From Polaribacter sp. (GTDB taxonomy: Bacteria > Bacteroidota > Bacteroidia > Flavobacteriales > Flavobacteriaceae): DNA of 64,000 nucleotides. Each line of letters opens with the position of its first letter. The first letter of the stretch is position 1. The position numbers were made by a program, and so were the translations under genes. The notes under the pieces are model-generated. The model did no database searches. It had not been told where the DNA came from and saw only the letters and a list, made by a program, of their open reading frames with translations. The stretch is taken from NCBI GenBank assembly GCA_023254055.1, contig JALQYN010000096.1:1-64000 (forward strand), in the 5' to 3' direction. Shown piece after piece: positions 35,093 through 44,694 of the stretch.

Positions 35093-37120
35093 ATGAAGAA
35101 GTTGCTAAACTATTTACCAACTCATTTTACTGTATGCCTAATTGTAGGAATTGTATTGCAATTTCACTACACATTATGGTGCTTTTCTTTTGCGCAATCT
35201 ATTGTTACTTTAACTTTTTTGTTTTCATTGATTTTTGTTTTGAAGCTTTATCGTAAAAAACTTTTTTTTACCATTACAAGTTGGTTTTTATTCGTTTTTA
35301 TAGGAATGTTTATGGTGTTTTTACAAAACGACTCAAACAAACAAAATTATTATGAAAAACAGTACTCTGCAGACTCATTAATCACTTTTAAAGTAGATAA
35401 GATTCTTAAAAGCAACGTGTATTATGATACATATTTTGGCGCTGTTATGAAGGTTGGAAATCAACCAACAAGCGGTAGAATTTTAGTAAATGTTCAAAAA
35501 GACAGTGTGCAGTCAACTGCTACTATTGGTTCCGTTTTTTTGTTTAAAACAGAACTGAATGAAGTTCAAAAGCCTTTAAATCCTTATCAATTTAATTATA
35601 AAAAGTATCTCGAAAAACAAGGTGTTTATTACCAGGTTTTTCTAAGAAATACGGCTTTCCTTGTTAAAGAACCCAAGGAGAATTCAATATATACAATTGC
35701 AGAAAGTATCCGAAACAAAGTAGAAAATGCATTGAGGCAAAACGGATTTAAAGGAGAAGAACTCGCTGTTATAAAAGCATTGATTTTAGGGCAAAGAAAA
35801 GAGATTTCTAAAGAATTATTGGAAGAGTACACCAATGCAGGTGCGATTCATATTTTGGCTGTTTCTGGTTTGCATGTCGGAATTATCTTATTGATTTTAA
35901 CTTTTATTTTAAAACCATTAGAGCAGTATAAAAATGGTAAAATTATAAAAACAATTTTAGTTGTTTTATTGTTGTGGCTTTTTGCAATCATTGCCGGTTT
36001 ATCAGCATCGGCTGTTAGAGCTGTAACAATGTTTACTGCTGTTACAGTTGGAATGACATTTAAAAGAAAAACTTTTGTACAGCACACATTAATCACATCT
36101 ATGTTTGTGTTACTACTCTGTAAACCGATGTTTTTGTTTGATGTTGGTTTTCAATTGAGTTATTTAGCAGTTTTTAGCATTGTAACCATTCAACCTATGC
36201 TCTATAAATTATGGAGTCCAATTTGGTTTATAACAGATAAGCTTTGGCAGTTGTTTACAGTTTCTATTGCTGCTCAATTAGGTGTTTTACCCTTAAGTTT
36301 ATTTTATTTTCATCAATTTCCAGGATTGTTTATGTTGTCTAACTTGGTCATTATTCCTTTTATTGGAATTATATTATTGGTTGGGATTTTAGTGATACTA
36401 CTATCATTGTTTCATCTTTTGCCAGTTTTTCTAGCTGATGCCTATATGTTTGTAATTTCTTTAATGAATCAGTTTGTTAGTTGGATTTCTATTCAAGAAT
36501 CCTTTTTAATAAAGGAGATATCGTTTTCTTTTTCACTGCTTTTAATTTCTTATGCTTGTCTCTTCTTTGGAATTCTCTTTTTTAAAAGAAAAACCTTTCA
36601 ATCCATTCTAGCTTTTTTAATACTACTTGTTATTTTTCAATCAACTATTTTATTTGAAAAACAACAGGTACAAACAACATCAGAGTTTATTATTTTCAAT
36701 AGAAATAGGCAAACCATCATTGGCGAAAATAACCAAGGAAATTTAAAAGTATATCACGATTTAGATTCGTTGAGCATTAAAAATTTAGGGCTGATTAAAG
36801 CGTATAAAGTTGGTGGAAACATAAATAAAGTGCAATTTAAAAATCAACTTTCAAACACGTATCAATTTAAAAATAATACATTTATTTTAGTAGATAGTTT
36901 AGGAGTTTATCAATTGGGAAATAAATTGAAACCAATTGTTGTGTTAAGACAATCACCAAAAATAAATTTAGAAAGATTGATTAATGTTTTACAACCAAAA
37001 CAAATTATTGCAGATGCTTCTAACTATAAAAACAGGGTTGTGAATTGGAAATTTATTTGTGATAAAAAAGGTATTCCGTTTTATTATACTGGAGAAAATG
37101 GGGCAATTCTATTTAAGTAA
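35093..37120 (+). CDS. ComEC/Rec2 family competence protein
   Basis: ALILGQRKEISKELLEEYTNAGAIHILAVSGLHVGII and multiple transmembrane helices. Confidence 0.92.
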   Translation: MKKLLNYLPTHFTVCLIVGIVLQFHYTLWCFSFAQSIVTLTFLFSLIFVLKLYRKKLFFTITSWFLFVFIGMFMVFLQNDSNKQNYYEKQYSADSLITFKVDKILKSNVYYDTYFGAVMKVGNQPTSGRILVNVQKDSVQSTATIGSVFLFKTELNEVQKPLNPYQFNYKKYLEKQGVYYQVFLRNTAFLVKEPKENSIYTIAESIRNKVENALRQNGFKGEELAVIKALILGQRKEISKELLEEYTNAGAIHILAVSGLHVGIILLILTFILKPLEQYKNGKIIKTILVVLLLWLFAIIAGLSASAVRAVTMFTAVTVGMTFKRKTFVQHTLITSMFVLLLCKPMFLFDVGFQLSYLAVFSIVTIQPMLYKLWSPIWFITDKLWQLFTVSIAAQLGVLPLSLFYFHQFPGLFMLSNLVIIPFIGIILLVGILVILLSLFHLLPVFLADAYMFVISLMNQFVSWISIQESFLIKEISFSFSLLLISYACLFFGILFFKRKTFQSILAFLILLVIFQSTILFEKQQVQTTSEFIIFNRNRQTIIGENNQGNLKVYHDLDSLSIKNLGLIKAYKVGGNINKVQFKNQLSNTYQFKNNTFILVDSLGVYQLGNKLKPIVVLRQSPKINLERLINVLQPKQIIADASNYKNRVVNWKFICDKKGIPFYYTGENGAILFK

Positions 37121-37121
37121 T

Positions 37122-37643
37122 TTATTCTTTGATATTGCTTTTGAACTTTTTTACAAAATCATCCCATGTTTCTTCTACTTTCTTTTTTTCAATAAAAAAA
37201 GCTAAAACCATTTCCATTTTTTTTGCGGGTAAATAACCAGGTATACGATCTAATAATTGTTCTTCTTTGTTTAAAATGATGGTAGTTGGGTAACTTAATT
37301 CTCCGTTTTGAAGAGCTGCACTCAATTCGTGGTATTTTGTTCTTCCTTGTTGGTTAAATTTAAACGTATAATCTTTATACGTTATTGGTTGTTTTCCTTC
37401 GCCATTTAATTTTATAGCATGATAATTATCGTTTACATACTTCGCAATTATTGGGTTTGTATACGTTTCGTTATACATTTTCTTACACCAACCACACCAG
37501 TCTGTATAAATTGAAATCAGTAGAGGTTTTGGGTTTGTTTTATTAGCCTCAATTGCTTTTTCAAAAGAAAGCCAATTAACTTTTTCTTGAGCGTTTGTGT
37601 TTAATGCAAAAGCAATGATTAATAATGTAATAATTTTTTTCAT
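37122..37643 (-). CDS. Secreted thioredoxin-family protein
   Basis: ISIYTDWCGWCKKMYNETYTNPIIAKYVNDNY; signal peptide. Confidence 0.88.
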   Translation of the reverse strand: MKKIITLLIIAFALNTNAQEKVNWLSFEKAIEANKTNPKPLLISIYTDWCGWCKKMYNETYTNPIIAKYVNDNYHAIKLNGEGKQPITYKDYTFKFNQQGRTKYHELSAALQNGELSYPTTIILNKEEQLLDRIPGYLPAKKMEMVLAFFIEKKKVEETWDDFVKKFKSNIKE

Positions 37644-37683
37644 ATGCTATCTGTCGATGTATAATTGACAAAATTACAAATTT

Positions 37684-37716
37684 AAAAACCTCATAAACAA
37701 CTTATGAGGTTTTAAA
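37684..37716 (-). terminator. Rho-independent terminator of POT gene
   Basis: AAAACCTCATAA-(5)-TTATGAGGTTTT hairpin just past the stop. Confidence 0.7.
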
Positions 37717-37724
37717 GTGTTTTT

Positions 37725-39260
37725 TTAATGTACGTTACCCATTAATTTTTTCATCAATGGAGAAAATATTAAGACTATCAATCCAGCTCCTAATGCATAA
37801 GTTGCAATCAAGGCAAATCCATCTGTGTAAACTTCTAAGGTGTCTAATCCACCTACGTTTGCATCTGTACTTTCAATGGCAAGTTGTTTACCAATAAATC
37901 CAACTATTTGAAAAGCATATGCAGAAGATAAGAACCAAATCCCCATCATAAAAGCTACAATTTTTTTCGGAGATAAATCAGTAATTTTAGAAAGTCCTAC
38001 AGGAGACATGAATAATTCTCCAATAGAAATGATAAAATACATGATTAGTAAATACGCAAAAGGCACCATTCCGTTTTCATCTGCACTTCCTTTGCTTAAA
38101 GATAAAATGTAGAAACTTAGACCAGCTAAAACTAAACCTAAACCAAATTTATAAGGTGTTCTTGGGTTTAAATTCTTTTTAGATAGATATGCCCATAATA
38201 AGGAAATAGGAATCGCTAAGATGATAATAAACATAGAGTTTAAAGAGTTGGTTTGTGCCGCTGTCATAATTCCTTCTAAAGAAACATTTCTAGATGCAAA
38301 TAAGGTAATTACACTTCCAGATAATTCATGGAACCCCCAGAACATGGTCATAAAAAAGGTAATTAACACAGCCATAAATAATTTTTTACGCTCTTCTAAT
38401 GTAGCTTTCATCATAATGTTTCCTAAGTACAATATAACTCCAACTCCAATTAATTTAAAAATTAATCCTACAATTGTTTCATCTCCCAAAAATGATTCTC
38501 CTCCAGCAATAGCTTTGTAAGAAGATAAAACATAGGCGATTAATGGCACACATAATATTGAAACAATAGGGATAAAGGTCTTTTGAGGAATTCCAAATGT
38601 TTTCTTCTCATAAATTTCTCTATTTGGAGGCAATCCTCTATCTCCAAAAACATTTTTCTTAATTCCGCTCCAGAAGAAAATCAACCCAGTTAACATTCCA
38701 ACTCCTGCCAATCCAAAACCATAATGATAACCATAAGTAACTGCTAGCCATCCACACAATAATGGTGCTACCCATCCTCCAATATTAATTCCCATATAAA
38801 AAATGGTAAAACCAGAATCTTTTCTTACATCTCCATCTTTATATAAAGTTCCTACAAATGTTGAAATATTAGGTTTAAAGAAACCATTACCAACAATAAT
38901 AAAAGACAAGGCTAAAAAGAAAGCAATATCATTTTCAACAGCAAGTACAAAATGCCCGATAGCCATTAAAATACCACCTAAGAAAATAGAGCTACGAAGA
39001 CCTAATATTTTATCTGATATTTGCCCACCAATTACAGTCGAAGCATAAACCATTGAGCCATAAGAAGCATACACTACAGCTGTAGCTGTATCACGTTCTA
39101 CAAGTGCCTTAAAAATTTCTTGCACCATATAAAGCGTTAATAACGCTCTCATTCCATAGAAACTAAATCGCTCCCATAACTCTGCAAAAAATAAATAAAA
39201 TAACCCCTTAGGATGTCCGAACATTTGAGGTTCGTCTACGTTTACTACTGAATCTGCCAT
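37725..39260 (-). CDS. POT family proton-dependent oligopeptide transporter
   Basis: ELWERFSFYGMRALLTLYMVQEIF, GNGFFKPNISTFVGTLY, GFTIFYMGINIGGWVAPLLCGWL. Confidence 0.94.
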   Translation of the reverse strand: MADSVVNVDEPQMFGHPKGLFYLFFAELWERFSFYGMRALLTLYMVQEIFKALVERDTATAVVYASYGSMVYASTVIGGQISDKILGLRSSIFLGGILMAIGHFVLAVENDIAFFLALSFIIVGNGFFKPNISTFVGTLYKDGDVRKDSGFTIFYMGINIGGWVAPLLCGWLAVTYGYHYGFGLAGVGMLTGLIFFWSGIKKNVFGDRGLPPNREIYEKKTFGIPQKTFIPIVSILCVPLIAYVLSSYKAIAGGESFLGDETIVGLIFKLIGVGVILYLGNIMMKATLEERKKLFMAVLITFFMTMFWGFHELSGSVITLFASRNVSLEGIMTAAQTNSLNSMFIIILAIPISLLWAYLSKKNLNPRTPYKFGLGLVLAGLSFYILSLSKGSADENGMVPFAYLLIMYFIISIGELFMSPVGLSKITDLSPKKIVAFMMGIWFLSSAYAFQIVGFIGKQLAIESTDANVGGLDTLEVYTDGFALIATYALGAGLIVLIFSPLMKKLMGNVH

Positions 39261-39408
39261 AATTATTTGTGTAATTTTTAGTTGTTTTTTATAGTTGTTA
39301 TTTCAGATTTTTAAATAAAATCTTGCCAAGTTTACGGAAAAATCGGCAAAAATCACCTCAAAAAAATCAGAAATATCGAATATTAAGTTGATTTTCATTC
39401 CATTCATT

Positions 39409-39416
39409 TATCTTTG
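39409..39416 (+). promoter_or_regulatory. Bacteroidota -7 promoter element TATCTTTG
   Basis: TAnnTTTG, 23 bp upstream of HMGR ATG. Confidence 0.55.
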
Positions 39417-39439
39417 TGGCTCTTAAAAAGAATGATTCA

Positions 39440-40711
39440 ATGTCGAAAATTATTTCAGGATTTTCTAAACTCACCAAGCAAGAAAAGATAGATTGGTTGT
39501 CTAAAAATTATTTTAGCTCTCAACCAGAAATTATTCAAACGCTAAAGCAGTATTGGAATGCTGATGAAAAATTGCAGCAATTACATGATGATTTTATTGA
39601 AAACACCATATCAAATTTTTACTTACCCTATGGAGTTGCACCCAACTTTGTAATTAACGGAAATCATTATGTGATTCCGATGGTGGTTGAAGAAAGTTCT
39701 GTGGTTGCAGCTGCTTCATTAGTTGCTAAATTTTGGTCTACTCGTGGAGGTTTTAAGACTGAAGTAATTTCTACTACAAAAATAGGACAAGTACATTTTA
39801 TGTATCAAGGAAATGCCGATGATTTAAAAAGGTATTTCAATCAACAAAAAGAAAATTTATTCAATGCAACTGCTTCCATCACTAAAAATATGGAAAAACG
39901 TGGTGGTGGAATTCTAGACATCAAATTAGTTGATAAAACTGATAAATTGGATAATTATTATCAACTGCATGTAACGTTTGAAACCAAAGATTCTATGGGA
40001 GCAAACTTTATCAATTCTTGTTTAGAAGCCATTGCAAAAGCATTCAGAAAAGAGGGGGTAGAAATTGTGATGAGCATTTTGTCTAATTACGTTCCTAATT
40101 GTTTGGTTAGAGCAGAAGTGTCTTGTAAAATAGAAGAACTAGGAGGAGAAAACCCACAGCAATTTGCTGAAAAATTTAGGCAAGCAGTTCAGATTGCAGA
40201 AATAGAACCTTATAGAGCGGTTACGCATAATAAGGGAATTATGAACGGAATTGATGCTGTTGTGTTGGCAACTGGAAATGATTTTAGAGCTATTGAAGCA
40301 GGAGCACATGCATACGCCAGCAGAAATGGAAGTTATAGCAGTTTAACACATTGCGAAATTAAAAATGGGTTGTTTAGGTTTTGGATTGAGATTCCGTTAG
40401 CTATAGGAACCGTTGGTGGATTGACAGCGTTGCATCCAATGGCAAAATTATCGTTGGATATGTTGCAAAACCCGTCTGCTCCAGAATTAATGCAAATTAT
40501 TGCAACTGCAGGTTTGGCTCAAAATTTTGCTGCATTAAGAGCGTTGACAACTAGCGGAATTCAAGAAGGACATATGAAAATGCATTTGATGAATATTTTA
40601 AATCAGTTGCAAGCAAACAGAGAAGAAAAAGAATTGATGGTAGCTTATTTTAAAGATAAAACTGTTTCTCATAGCGCTGTTGTAGAAAAATTTAATGAAT
40701 TGAAAAAATAA
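39440..40711 (+). CDS. mvaA: Hydroxymethylglutaryl-CoA reductase (class II type)
   Basis: NYVPNCLVRAEVSCKIEELGGENPQQFAEKF, HNKGIMNGIDAVVLATGNDFRAIEAGAHAYASR, TVGGLTALHPMAKLSLDML. Confidence 0.93.
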   Translation: MSKIISGFSKLTKQEKIDWLSKNYFSSQPEIIQTLKQYWNADEKLQQLHDDFIENTISNFYLPYGVAPNFVINGNHYVIPMVVEESSVVAAASLVAKFWSTRGGFKTEVISTTKIGQVHFMYQGNADDLKRYFNQQKENLFNATASITKNMEKRGGGILDIKLVDKTDKLDNYYQLHVTFETKDSMGANFINSCLEAIAKAFRKEGVEIVMSILSNYVPNCLVRAEVSCKIEELGGENPQQFAEKFRQAVQIAEIEPYRAVTHNKGIMNGIDAVVLATGNDFRAIEAGAHAYASRNGSYSSLTHCEIKNGLFRFWIEIPLAIGTVGGLTALHPMAKLSLDMLQNPSAPELMQIIATAGLAQNFAALRALTTSGIQEGHMKMHLMNILNQLQANREEKELMVAYFKDKTVSHSAVVEKFNELKK

Positions 40712-40718
40712 ATATTGA

Positions 40719-40800
40719 TGTCACCTCGAGCGGAGGCAGGAATCTAAAAAAGTTAAAAACAAAAGAAATAATAGAGATTCCTGCCTTCGCAGGAATGACA
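40719..40800. repeat. Intergenic palindrome TGTCACCTCGAGCGGAGGCAGGAATCT...AGAGATTCCTGCCTTCGCAGGAATGACA
   Basis: Inverted arms GGCAGGAATCT/AGATTCCTGCC with TGTCA/TGACA ends. Confidence 0.8.
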
Positions 40801-40805
40801 AAAAA

Positions 40806-41750
40806 ATGAAAAGGTTTTACTCAAACGGAAAATTATTATTAACAGGAGAATATGTTGTTCTAGATGGAGCAACATCTTTGGCTGTTCCTACGAAATTTGG
40901 TCAGGATTTAACTATAGAGTCGATTCAAGAACCTGAATTGATTTGGGGAAGTTTTACCAATACAGGAGAATGTTGGTTTGAGGCTGTTTTCGATGTACCA
41001 AAATTGCGATTGAAAAACGCAACCTTTAACTCTAGTAAAGAAGGGAATGCCGAATTTATTGCGGAAACACTTCAAAATATTTTAAATGCAGCAAGAAAAT
41101 TAAATCCAGATTTTTTACAAACCGAATCAGGTTTTATCATAAAAACAAACCTAACTTTTCCTCAAAATTGGGGATTGGGAAGTTCTTCAACACTTATTAA
41201 TAATATTGCGTCTATGGCAAAAGTTGATGCGTATAAATTATTATGGAATGCTTTTTCTGGAAGTGGATATGATATTGCTTGTGCACAACATAATTCGCCA
41301 ATTTTTTATCAATTAGAAAATCAACATCCCATTGTAAAACAAGTGGATTATAACCCTAGTTTTAAAAATGAATTGTTTTTTGTGCATTTGAATAAGAAGC
41401 AGAATAGTAGAGAAGGCATTCAGAGGTATAAAGAATATCAATCAAAAAAAAACAACGATTCCGCTCGAGAAGACATCAATGAGATATCAAATCTTTCTAA
41501 TGAGTTTGTAAAAGCAACATCCTCAAAAGAGCTGGGGAAAATTATTTTGGAACATGAAAAAATCATTGCTTCAATAATTCAATTACAACCAGTTAAAAAG
41601 GAATTGTTTCCCGATTATTTTGGTACCGTAAAAAGCTTAGGCGCTTGGGGAGGAGATTTTGTATTGGTAACAGGAAATAAAGATACACCCAGTTATTTTA
41701 AGCAAAAAGGATTTGAAACGGTACTTTCGTATTCAGATATGATTTTATAA
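40806..41750 (+). CDS. GYDIA-type GHMP kinase (mevalonate-pathway-associated)
   Basis: YSNGKLLLTGEYVVLDGATSLAVPTKFGQ, WGLGSSSTLINNIA, FSGSGYDIACA. Confidence 0.9.
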   Translation: MKRFYSNGKLLLTGEYVVLDGATSLAVPTKFGQDLTIESIQEPELIWGSFTNTGECWFEAVFDVPKLRLKNATFNSSKEGNAEFIAETLQNILNAARKLNPDFLQTESGFIIKTNLTFPQNWGLGSSSTLINNIASMAKVDAYKLLWNAFSGSGYDIACAQHNSPIFYQLENQHPIVKQVDYNPSFKNELFFVHLNKKQNSREGIQRYKEYQSKKNNDSAREDINEISNLSNEFVKATSSKELGKIILEHEKIIASIIQLQPVKKELFPDYFGTVKSLGAWGGDFVLVTGNKDTPSYFKQKGFETVLSYSDMIL

Positions 41751-41803
41751 ACGAATGTCACATCAAGTTTTGGCGTGTTAGTCGAACTAACAAACGATAA
41801 AAA

Positions 41804-43015
41804 ATGAACAAAGTAATCATCATTGGTGGAGGAGCAGCAGGGTTTTTTACAGCAATCAATGCTAAAGAACAAAATCCTAATTTAGACATTACCATTCTTG
41901 AAAAAGGAAATGATGTTTTACAAAAAGTAAAAATTTCTGGAGGAGGAAGGTGTAATGTTACACATGCATGTTTCACACCAAAAGAACTCTGCGAGTTCTA
42001 TCCGAGAGGAGAAAAAGAATTGCTTGGTCCTTTTCATACCTTTATGACTGGCGATACTTTTGAATGGTTTGATGAACATGGAGTTCCATTGAAAATTGAA
42101 GATGATAACCGCGTTTTTCCTGAAGCAAATACATCGCAGGCAATCATTGATTGTTTTCAAAATGCGGTAGACAAACTCGGAATTAAAGTCTTTAAAAATC
42201 ACGGTGTACATTCGGTTGCTAAGAAAGATAGTCAATGGATTGTTGCTACAAAAAATGAAAATTTTATTGCTGATAAATTAGTGATTGCCGCCGGAAGTAG
42301 CAATAAAATTTGGGAGTTGGTAAAAACACTAGATCATACTATTGTAGCACCTGTCCCGTCTTTGTTTACTTTTAATATCAAAGACAAACGGATTATCGAT
42401 TTACTCGGAATTTCTGTTCCAAATGCAACGGTAACAATTGTTGGAACTAAACTAGAATCATCTGGACCATTATTAATTACCCATTGGGGAATGAGCGGTC
42501 CGGCTGTGCTAAAACTATCTGCTTTTGGAGCACGAATTTTAGCCGAAAAAAGTTACCAATACAATGTTGAGGTGAATTGGGTATCTAGACCTACAGATAA
42601 AGTGTTGAATGTGTTACTCAACTTAAAAAAGAAAGAACCTAAAAAAACGGTGATTTTAAAATCTCAGTTTTCTGAAATCCCAAAAAGATTGTGGGAGCGT
42701 TTGGTCTTGGCTTCAGAGATTACAGAATCGCACAAATGGGCAGATTTGAGCAATCTTCATTTAGAAAAGTTAGCCAATCAATTGACAAAAGGAATTTTTA
42801 ACGCAAACGGAAAAAGCACCTTTAAAGAAGAGTTTGTAACAGCAGGTGGAGTCGATTTAAAAGAAATTAATTTCAAACGTTTTGAAAGTAGAAAACACGA
42901 AAACTTATTCTTTGTTGGCGAAATCTTAAATATTGATGCCGTTACTGGAGGCTTTAATTTTCAGAATGCTTGGACAGGTGGTTTTATTGCTGCGAAGGCG
43001 ATTGCTGATGACTAA
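41804..43015 (+). CDS. NAD(P)/FAD-dependent oxidoreductase, HI0933/BaiN family
   Basis: VIIIGGGAAGFFTAINAKEQNP, KISGGGRCNVTHACFTPKE, TAGGVDLKEINFK, NIDAVTGGFNFQNAWTGGFIAAKAI. Confidence 0.95.
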   Translation: MNKVIIIGGGAAGFFTAINAKEQNPNLDITILEKGNDVLQKVKISGGGRCNVTHACFTPKELCEFYPRGEKELLGPFHTFMTGDTFEWFDEHGVPLKIEDDNRVFPEANTSQAIIDCFQNAVDKLGIKVFKNHGVHSVAKKDSQWIVATKNENFIADKLVIAAGSSNKIWELVKTLDHTIVAPVPSLFTFNIKDKRIIDLLGISVPNATVTIVGTKLESSGPLLITHWGMSGPAVLKLSAFGARILAEKSYQYNVEVNWVSRPTDKVLNVLLNLKKKEPKKTVILKSQFSEIPKRLWERLVLASEITESHKWADLSNLHLEKLANQLTKGIFNANGKSTFKEEFVTAGGVDLKEINFKRFESRKHENLFFVGEILNIDAVTGGFNFQNAWTGGFIAAKAIADD

Positions 43016-43542
43016 ATTTTCTTTTTTGTAGAAATTCCAACATGGTTAACTATTGTGAAACCATTTCCAAACGTTCTTCGTGCTGTGTATATATAGATAT
43101 TATCAGCTAAAACTGTATAGGTGTTATTATTTGTGTTACCTTTCCTAATAATGGTTTCAACCATATTTCCATCAATAATTTTTGATGTGTATTTTACTTT
43201 TCTGCTAGTTTTAAGGTCGATATAGTTATTTTCCCAACTGTCTGTTACTTCTACATAATCAAATGTAATTTTGTGGGTTATATTTCCTTTTTCATCTAAG
43301 CCTTCTTCAATAAATGTTAGCCCGTTCTCAGCTACATAAACTCTATGCGCTCCTGAGGTATTTGTCTTCCATTCGTCTCTTGATATTAAAGACTTTGAAG
43401 TCTCATTCCATATGCCAATTCTAAAAGCATATTGATGAACACCTTTTGGGGCATCTAATCTAATACCATTTTTATCTTTACCTTCTTGAGAATTAATAGT
43501 AAGAGTTACAAATACAAATAATAATAGGATGTAGTTTTTCAT
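43012..43542 (-). CDS. Secreted hypothetical protein
   Basis: Signal peptide, complete ORF; no family recognised. Confidence 0.6.
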   Translation of the reverse strand: MKNYILLLFVFVTLTINSQEGKDKNGIRLDAPKGVHQYAFRIGIWNETSKSLISRDEWKTNTSGAHRVYVAENGLTFIEEGLDEKGNITHKITFDYVEVTDSWENNYIDLKTSRKVKYTSKIIDGNMVETIIRKGNTNNNTYTVLADNIYIYTARRTFGNGFTIVNHVGISTKKKI

Positions 43543-43669
43543 TTTTTTTTCGAAAGTAGTTAATAAAAATTATCTAAAAATTAAATTTACGTTAAAAACT
43601 AATAAAAGAGACCCAATAAAGTTGTATTAGAACTTTAATGAATCATATCTTAATTTGTTTATATGTAGA

Positions 43670-44689
43670 CTAAAAAGAAGATTCAGTCCACTTTTTCCAA
43701 CTCTCAATGTCATCAACCGCATAGTCTTTTTGACTCCATTTTTTGATGACCAAATGCGCATTTCTAAAATTATGAGCATCTTTTTTTTCTAAAATCTCTA
43801 AAAGTATGTTTGCTAATCTTTTAGCGTCTTCCTTTTTTAAATTATCTAGCGGTATAGACCTTAATATTACCAATGCTTTATTTCTATCGGTAAAGCTCGG
43901 AAAGTCTAATGCATTTATTATTTTAGATACATTGAATTTGATTTCTGGGTTTGCTCTAGCGATATAGTAAATTACTCGCATACTATTATTTCTAACAGCA
44001 CTTTCAGAATCATGAGTACTAGGCATTAATGCTTCCAATATGTTTTTATTACTCATTTTTGAATGAGCAAGTAAAAAAGCAGATGAGGCTCTATAGTTTG
44101 CAGAATCACTGGTGTTTAAAATTTGAATTAAAACCTCTTTATTTTTAGGAGTAAATTTGTTGAAATACTCTAAATAAGGAACTAGTTTACGATGGTTAAA
44201 AGACCATAAGCAATGTGCAACTGGACAGCTATAATCATTAATTTCACCTTCTTTAAATAGCTTGTAGCTTAAATCTTCATATTCAATCCATTTCGCAATT
44301 AACCCATCGGGGTCGCTAAAATTTTTAGTGTTTATTTTTCTATAATTAAGTCTTTTATTAGAATCTTTTGTTTCTACAAAATCAATTATAAAATCATATT
44401 TATCATTATAACTTTTAAATAGTTTTATATTTGAATAACTGAAATCACCAAGGGTTATTATTACTTTCTCTAAAGCTTCTTTTGTTTTATAGTATTTGTC
44501 TCTATCTGTATTATATAAATCCACTAAAGATTTTAACTTGCTAGTGTATTTTTTTACAATATCATCTTTAGTTATTTTATCTGTGCCAAATACCGTAATA
44601 CCATAATTGCTTTGCGAGTAGCCAACTTTAGAGATAAACAAACTCATAAAGGTTAACAATAAAATACTCTTTAAATGCTTATTTTTCAT
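43670..44689 (-). CDS. Secreted HEAT-repeat-like hypothetical protein
   Basis: Helical repeats (ALMPSTHDSESAVRNNSMRVIYYIAR...; SIPLDNLKKEDAKRLANILLEILEKK); 5 bp after the S9 gene. Confidence 0.65.
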   Translation of the reverse strand: MKNKHLKSILLLTFMSLFISKVGYSQSNYGITVFGTDKITKDDIVKKYTSKLKSLVDLYNTDRDKYYKTKEALEKVIITLGDFSYSNIKLFKSYNDKYDFIIDFVETKDSNKRLNYRKINTKNFSDPDGLIAKWIEYEDLSYKLFKEGEINDYSCPVAHCLWSFNHRKLVPYLEYFNKFTPKNKEVLIQILNTSDSANYRASSAFLLAHSKMSNKNILEALMPSTHDSESAVRNNSMRVIYYIARANPEIKFNVSKIINALDFPSFTDRNKALVILRSIPLDNLKKEDAKRLANILLEILEKKDAHNFRNAHLVIKKWSQKDYAVDDIESWKKWTESSF

Positions 44690-44694
44690 TTTCT

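Noticed and set aside
41776-41792. TGTTAGTCGAACTAACA perfect hairpin upstream of the BaiN-family gene
   Set aside because: Short 7-bp stem without T-tract or known regulator; may be a fragment of an intergenic repeat but evidence is too thin.
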